DNA of 64,000 nucleotides, from the NCBI GenBank assembly GCA_044356305.1, contig JBIKWM010000001.1, positions 124,001 to 188,000 of the forward strand, read 5' to 3'. The notes under the pieces were generated by a model, which did no database searches, was not told where the DNA came from, and was given only the letters and a program-made list of their open reading frames with translations. The position numbers and the translations under genes are program-made. Shown here one piece after another: positions 59,254 to 64,000 of the stretch. Source of the stretch: JBIKWM01 sp044356305. Lineage in GTDB: Bacteria > Bacteroidota > Bacteroidia > UBA10329. Position 1 is the first letter of the stretch; every line of letters begins with the position of its first letter.

Positions 59254-60318
59254 ATGAGGGATATCGAAGCTCTGGTTGTAGGCCTCGGTATTGCGGGCAT
59301 CAACATGTGCCGTGCGTTGGAGCAGGCGGGCATCAGTTACCACGTAATCGACCCGTGTGCCGATAGAGGCAGTTCCTACATAGCTGGCGGCATCTATAAT
59401 CCCATTGTCATAAAGCGCAAGGTGAAGAGCTGGCGCGTAGACGAACTCTTCCCCAAGTTGGTGCAGACCTACTCGGCCATCGATGCACAGCTGGGCATCC
59501 GATCGCTGCACCATGAGGTGCCCATCATCAAACCCATTTTTTCTGATGATGAACTACATGAATGGCGCTTGTCTGCTGAAAGGGGCATCTTGGCCCCGTA
59601 CATCACCCCAAACGACATTACCGCCCCCGACTCGCACGTGGCGGATAGTGCCCTGGCCCAGATAAACATCCGCCATTCAGGATTTGTAGATCTGAAGACC
59701 CTGATCACGGCCTTCCGCGGCCACCTGACAGATAATGGCCTGCTCACGGTGGGTGCCATCTCCCCTGAGCGGTGCGAGGCCGAGCAAATCGCTGAGGACC
59801 ATGGCGTGCATGCCGCCCATGTTATCTGGTGCACAGGGGCCGAAGTTCGGCACCATCCGCACTTCGGGTGGGTGCCGCTGCGCCCCACCAAAGGCCAGAT
59901 GCTGACCGTGCAAGCGCACGAGGACCTGCCCCGGGCCATCTACAACAAGGACTTCTACCTGCTACCGGGCAGCGGCCGCACCCACCGCCTTGGCGCCACC
60001 TACGAGTGGCACGATGTGTACAGTGGCCCCACCGATGCCGCAAGCCTGGAGCTTATCGGCCGGGTAGAACGTGCGATGCGCCACCCCGTGAACACCATCG
60101 ATGCACAGACCGCTGTGCGTCCGAATGTGGCCGACCGCAGGCCACTGCTCGGCACCTACGGAACTGGCACCGGTCAGCACCTGTTCAACGGCATGGGCAG
60201 CAAGGGTGTGATGCTGGCACCCTTTTTTGCCCACCAATTGGTTAGCCACATCTGGCACGGTGAACCGCTTGACCCCGCTGTGGACATGATGCGGTTCGGT
60301 AAAAGATTAAGAATCTGA
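59254..60318 (+). CDS. FAD-dependent amino-acid-oxidase-like oxidoreductase
   Basis: A 354-residue DAO-family flavoprotein without signal peptide. The FAD dinucleotide motif VVGLGIAGINMCRALEQAG is at residues 8-26. LRPTKGQMLTV, AIYNKDFYLLPGSGRTHRLGATYEW and GTGQHLFNGMGSKGVMLAPFFA are the later FAD and substrate regions. Family members oxidise D-amino acids, glycine or similar secondary amines. The substrate cannot be told. It is a single gene. Confidence 0.85.
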   Translation: MRDIEALVVGLGIAGINMCRALEQAGISYHVIDPCADRGSSYIAGGIYNPIVIKRKVKSWRVDELFPKLVQTYSAIDAQLGIRSLHHEVPIIKPIFSDDELHEWRLSAERGILAPYITPNDITAPDSHVADSALAQINIRHSGFVDLKTLITAFRGHLTDNGLLTVGAISPERCEAEQIAEDHGVHAAHVIWCTGAEVRHHPHFGWVPLRPTKGQMLTVQAHEDLPRAIYNKDFYLLPGSGRTHRLGATYEWHDVYSGPTDAASLELIGRVERAMRHPVNTIDAQTAVRPNVADRRPLLGTYGTGTGQHLFNGMGSKGVMLAPFFAHQLVSHIWHGEPLDPAVDMMRFGKRLRI

Positions 60319-60632
60319 GGACTTGTAAGTACTCTTTGGAAAAGGGCCTTGTATTTACGCGCTACAGACACGTTGCTTTTGTGGCTTTCAATACCACGTC
60401 ACTGAACTGTGTTGCCGTGCAAATCGCACATTTATATCTGCACCCTTTCAGTCTAAAAAGCATCACGAATGCCATGAAGAATTTGGCGAATGAGTCGGCC
60501 AACAGCCTCAGCCCCCAACGCTGAACATGCACTTTTCCATTTGTCATCCATTGGCTTTCAATCGGCCCGATGGGGCCACTAAATTCGCGCCACCGAACCA
60601 CCTCATACTCAGTCATTGACCAAACCGACAAC
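60319..60632. other. 314-bp intergenic region with one promoter element
   Basis: Holds TAAATTCG at 60580-60587, a -7 element 46 bp before the protease gene start, with TTG at 60551-60553. No gene, hairpin or RNA is seen in the rest. Confidence 0.6.
60580..60587 (+). promoter_or_regulatory. -7 promoter element of the M43 protease gene
   Basis: TAAATTCG fits TAnnTT(T/C)G. The distance to TTG (26 bp) is longer than usual, so the -33 part is uncertain. Confidence 0.45.
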
Positions 60633-62699
60633 ATGAAGAGAATCTTTACCCTTTTTGCAATGGCCCTGAGCCTTGCCTTGGGCACACAGGCCCAAGAGAA
60701 GTGTGGCATGCAGCAGGCCATGCAGCAGTATTTCAATGGCAATGCCCAGGCTGAGGCTGAATTCCGCGAGGCCCGTCAGCGCAGTCTCGATGCGTTCATC
60801 TCCGATGGGGCACAGAACCCGAACAGAGGCGGTGGGGTCATCAACATCCCTGTGGTGTTCCATGTGGTGTATAACACTACGGCAGAGAACATCAGCGATG
60901 CTGCCATCATGGCGCAGCTCGATAGGCTGAACACCGATTTCAGCACCTCGTACCTCAACACGCAGGTGGCCCAGTTCCTGAATGTGGCAGCCAACCCTAA
61001 TATCCAGTTCTGCCTTGCCGACACCGACCCTCAGGGCAATCCGACCACGGGAATCACGCGTACGCAGACCTCAGTGACCTCGTTTGCCATCGGGCATGAC
61101 ATGAAGTCCACTGGAACCGGAGGGGTCAATCCATGGCCGTTCAGCAGCTATTACAATATCTGGGTGTGCGATATCGGGTTCAATATCCAAACGGGCGGAA
61201 CTGCCGGCTATGCCATGCTGCCGGGATGGGGCTCGGGCTGGGAGGCCATTGACGGCACAGTGCTGGCATATCAGATCGTGGGCGGCACAGAGACCACACT
61301 CAGCCACGAGAGCGGCCACTATCTGGGCCTGAACCACACTTGGGGCGACCTCGAGAGCTGCGCCAACGATGACGGTTTTACCGACACGCCCAATTGCGAT
61401 GGTCCCAATTTCTTCTGCCCGCTCACCGCACAGAGCTGCGGATCGCTCGATATGGTTGAGAACTTCATGGACTATGCCGACTGCCCAACCATGTTCAGTG
61501 CACAGCAGGTGGCATACATGACCCAGATCCTGAACACGAATTACAACTCTTTCCAAGGCATTGCCGGCCGCGCCAGCCTCCAGAACTCGAACGGTTGTGC
61601 CGGTTCGGCAAGCAATCCTCCGGTTGCGGCTTTCATTGCCAACCCTAATCCTGCTCAGGTCAGCCAGACGGTGAATTTCACCGATCAGAGCACCAACTCA
61701 CCCACACAGTGGAGCTGGACCTTCGGTGACGGTGGCACATCGACCAGTCAGAACCCGACCCACGCCTATGGCGCACCGGGCACATACCCTGTAACCCTTA
61801 CTGCCACCAATGCCGATGGCAGTGATGCTGTGACCGTTAACGTGATTGTGCAACAGCAAGGCGGTGGCGGTGGCACCACCTGCGACACGCTCGTATATAT
61901 TGACGGTCAGTTCATCGTTTCGGTCAACCCCACCGATGAAGCTCTTTTTGAGGCGCAGCTTTATGATGTGGATGGTCTAACCATCAACACTGCTCTGTCT
62001 GATGCTGGCTTCACATCGGGTTGGGACATCATTCAGGATGAAGACAACAACTATGTTCTCTCTGCCACATCTTGGTTTGATACACCTGCACAGGCCACGA
62101 ACCTTATCGGCTTGGGACCTCTGACAATCCCTAACGGTGGCGCCACTCTGACCTGGAAGCACCGCATGACCGACAATGACTATCGCGATGGGTATGCTGT
62201 GATCCTGAATACCACCGGCAATACGGTCAATGATTATGTGAACAGTGTCCTGCTGTGGGGAGTGGTGGACAATGACCCGCTGACCGATGGTGATACCGTA
62301 CTGACGCAACAGAGTGTACAGATACCAGCCCAATACAACGGACAGGTGGTGTATGTAGGATACCTGCACGATGCCACTGACATGTTCCTTCTGTTCCTCG
62401 ATGATATATACATGGAAGGCTGCACCAGCACACCGGTGGCAATCAGCGAGGGCATCACCGATGACGTCCGGGTGTACCCTAACCCTTCGAACGGGCAGTT
62501 CACGGTGAATCTCGGTCAAGGAAGGTACTCTGCCGTCAGGGTGATGAATGCCATGGGTCAGACCGTATGGCAGAACTCCACCTTCGGAAATGCTGCCACG
62601 CTTAATGTAGAACTGAGCGGTGCCGCCAGCGGTGCATACATCCTGATGCTCGATGGTCCTGAAGGCCGCGTACATCGCAAGATAGTGGTGAGAGATTGA
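60633..62699 (+). CDS. T9SS-secreted M43-family metalloprotease with PKD domain
   Basis: A 688-residue secreted protease (signal peptide MKRIFTLFAMALSLALGTQA). The catalytic domain of the pappalysin/cytophagalysin family has the zinc motif HESGHYLGLNH (His225, Glu226, His229, His235) and the downstream Met-turn region ENFMDYADCPTMFS. A PKD domain follows at about residues 330-410 (WSWTFGDGGTSTSQNPTHAY), then a beta-sandwich domain, and a type A sorting tail (VYPNPSNGQFTVNL ... VMNAMGQTVW ... GAYILML). Probably degrades proteins outside the cell. Confidence 0.92.
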   Translation: MKRIFTLFAMALSLALGTQAQEKCGMQQAMQQYFNGNAQAEAEFREARQRSLDAFISDGAQNPNRGGGVINIPVVFHVVYNTTAENISDAAIMAQLDRLNTDFSTSYLNTQVAQFLNVAANPNIQFCLADTDPQGNPTTGITRTQTSVTSFAIGHDMKSTGTGGVNPWPFSSYYNIWVCDIGFNIQTGGTAGYAMLPGWGSGWEAIDGTVLAYQIVGGTETTLSHESGHYLGLNHTWGDLESCANDDGFTDTPNCDGPNFFCPLTAQSCGSLDMVENFMDYADCPTMFSAQQVAYMTQILNTNYNSFQGIAGRASLQNSNGCAGSASNPPVAAFIANPNPAQVSQTVNFTDQSTNSPTQWSWTFGDGGTSTSQNPTHAYGAPGTYPVTLTATNADGSDAVTVNVIVQQQGGGGGTTCDTLVYIDGQFIVSVNPTDEALFEAQLYDVDGLTINTALSDAGFTSGWDIIQDEDNNYVLSATSWFDTPAQATNLIGLGPLTIPNGGATLTWKHRMTDNDYRDGYAVILNTTGNTVNDYVNSVLLWGVVDNDPLTDGDTVLTQQSVQIPAQYNGQVVYVGYLHDATDMFLLFLDDIYMEGCTSTPVAISEGITDDVRVYPNPSNGQFTVNLGQGRYSAVRVMNAMGQTVWQNSTFGNAATLNVELSGAASGAYILMLDGPEGRVHRKIVVRD

Positions 62700-62727
62700 G
62701 TGTCTTGAGCCCTAATTGAATTTGGAG

Positions 62728-62760
62728 AAGCCCTGGGCCATCGGTCTGGGGCTTTTTCTT
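62728..62760 (+). terminator. Terminator after the M43 protease gene
   Basis: AGCCC-TGGGCC and GGTC-TGGGGCT can pair, and are followed by TTTTTCTT, 29 bp past the stop codon. Confidence 0.75.
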
Positions 62761-62818
62761 AATCGATACTTCATTAAACACCGTCATTATCTTGCTAAGC
62801 GCGGTGACCACGCCCCGT

Positions 62819-62826
62819 TACATTTG
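62819..62826 (+). promoter_or_regulatory. -7 promoter element before the last gene
   Basis: TACATTTG is an exact TAnnTTTG match, 29 bp before the start codon at 62855. Confidence 0.55.
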
Positions 62827-62854
62827 CCGCCCGAACCGAAAAACAACCTTGAAA

Positions 62855-64000
62855 ATGAGGAGACTCTACACCCTTTCAGCATTGCTCATCACAACCGTCA
62901 GCATGGCGGTGGCGCAACCCAATTCGGGTGGCAGCCCACTGAGCTATGGCTCGCAGGTATTGCAGGATGCCGAGATAGAGAGCATCCGTACCTACGGAAT
63001 TGACCTGGGGGCCACGCTCAGCGAAGATGCCCAGTTGGAGGCCGCAGGTCGTCCGCCCCGCTTCGCGAAGTTCATAACTGCGGGTTACGGCACCGCCAAT
63101 AGCGGCACATGGACCCCGTTAAAGAACGGTGACCGTGTATGGCGCCTGCGAATAGAGAGCATCCATGCCGAGGCCATCACGCTCTATTACGATGATTTCT
63201 TCATCCCCGAAGGTGGAAGGCTTTTCATCTACAACGATGCCCATAGCGATCATCTCGGAGCATTCACCCACGACAACAATCCAGCTGGTGGGCCATTTGC
63301 CACGCAGATACTCTATGGTGAGGCCTGCACCATTGAGTACTTTGAACCTGCTGCGGCTGCAGGTCAGGGCCGCATAAGCATTGAAAAAGTGGGGCATGCC
63401 TACCGCTACGTCCATTTTGAGGAAGATGAGCATACCGAGCGCGGTGGAGATGCCTGCGAAGTGGACATTAACTGCAGCGAGGGCACCAACTGGCAGGATG
63501 AGAAGCATGGTGTGGTGCGCATTCAGGTTGTAGATGGTCAGGGTGCGGGATGGTGCACGGGATCGATGGTGAACAACACCGCTCAGGACTGTAAGAACCT
63601 TGTGCTGACGGCACTGCACTGTGGCGACAATAGCACGGCCAGTCATTTTAACCAATACATCTTCTATTACAACTACGAGCGCACCGGCTGCGGCACAGGG
63701 GCATCGAGCACATCGCAGAGCATGACGGGCTGTGTGAAAAGGGCAGAGAGCAATGATGGCGGTGGCAATACCGGGTCCGATTTCCTTTTGGTTGAGCTCA
63801 ACTCGACCCCGCCCAGCAACTACAACGTTTACTACAACGGTTGGAACGCGAACAATACCGCCAGCTCTTCAGGCGTGGGCATACACCACCCTGCGGGAGG
63901 GCGTAAGAAAATCAGCACATATACTTCGGCCCTGACGAGCACCACATGGGGCGGATCAGTATCGAACACCCACTGGAGGGTGGTTTGGGCTGCCACAGCC
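62855..64000 (+). CDS. Secreted trypsin-like serine protease, truncated by window end
   Basis: At least 382 residues with a signal peptide (MRRLYTLSALLITTVSMAVA, then QPNSGG). A propeptide-like beta domain (residues about 30-200) includes WRLRIESIHAEAITLYYDD and RLFIYND. The protease domain begins near residue 210 with NWQDEKHGVVRIQV, GWCTGSMVNN, the catalytic histidine in LTALHCGD (His255) and the catalytic aspartate in SDFLLVEL (Asp309). The nucleophilic serine would lie past the window. This is the lysyl-endopeptidase-like layout of Bacteroidetes, probably T9SS-exported. Confidence 0.88.
   Translation, partial: MRRLYTLSALLITTVSMAVAQPNSGGSPLSYGSQVLQDAEIESIRTYGIDLGATLSEDAQLEAAGRPPRFAKFITAGYGTANSGTWTPLKNGDRVWRLRIESIHAEAITLYYDDFFIPEGGRLFIYNDAHSDHLGAFTHDNNPAGGPFATQILYGEACTIEYFEPAAAAGQGRISIEKVGHAYRYVHFEEDEHTERGGDACEVDINCSEGTNWQDEKHGVVRIQVVDGQGAGWCTGSMVNNTAQDCKNLVLTALHCGDNSTASHFNQYIFYYNYERTGCGTGASSTSQSMTGCVKRAESNDGGGNTGSDFLLVELNSTPPSNYNVYYNGWNANNTASSSGVGIHHPAGGRKKISTYTSALTSTTWGGSVSNTHWRVVWAATA

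Overview
The window is high-GC bacterial DNA from a member of the Bacteroidetes/Flavobacteriia lineage. Three or more proteins carry type IX secretion (T9SS) type A sorting tails. NosZ is Sec-exported and lipidated. There are DUF4105 and PorV/PorQ-like outer-membrane proteins, almost no Shine-Dalgarno sites, and promoters of the form TAnnTT(T/C)G, the Bacteroidetes -7 element. The organism looks like a partial denitrifier: it has a complete nos cluster, nitrate/nitrite transporters and molybdenum-cofactor genes, but no nitrate, nitrite or NO reductase is present here.

Layout. 1-3.8 kb (minus): a glycyl radical enzyme with its activating enzyme, and a small Cys-rich lipoprotein. 3.9-8.3 kb (minus): an outer-membrane porin and two NarK-type transporters, ending in a strong terminator. 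8.5-18.6 kb: an unknown protein transcribed outward, then a long minus-strand block with an NnrS-like membrane protein, the di-iron repair protein ScdA/YtfE, a MORN protein, moaCB, moaE, moeB, moaD, mobA, a TSUP permease, modE and moeA. At the head of this block is a PLP lyase that by its active-site residues is tyrosine phenol-lyase, not tryptophanase. 20.2-28.5 kb (minus): a nos operon (His-rich membrane protein, cytochrome c, fasciclin lipoprotein, nosZ, membrane protein, nosL, nosD, nosF, nosY). 28.8-29.3 kb: three tandem 169-bp repeats, each carrying a degenerate tRNA-like sequence and a terminator. 29.5-34.6 kb (plus): trkA, then an operon of diheme cytochrome c, MauG/CCP-type diheme protein and a NosD-like beta-helix fused to cytochrome c. 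34.6-64 kb: mostly housekeeping and surface functions: T9SS proteins, proline dehydrogenase, hybrid histidine kinase, M42 peptidase, GT-C transferase, LpxL-like acyltransferase, phosphohexomutase, GH3 glycosidase, PhoX, an amino-acid-oxidase-like flavoprotein, an M43 protease and a truncated serine protease.

How it fits together. Six FNR/CRP-type sites (TGAT-N4-ATCA or one mismatch) lie before narK, the unknown gene at 8482, modE, the tyrosine phenol-lyase gene, the nos operon and the cytochrome operon. At three of them the site centre is exactly 36.5 bp from the last G of a -7 element, the geometry of a class II FNR promoter. This predicts one low-oxygen/nitrogen-oxide regulon covering nitrate uptake, Moco synthesis, N2O reduction, nitrosative repair, an extra cytochrome system and, unexpectedly, tyrosine cleavage. 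Function calls rest on motifs recalled from family knowledge; no database search was run.
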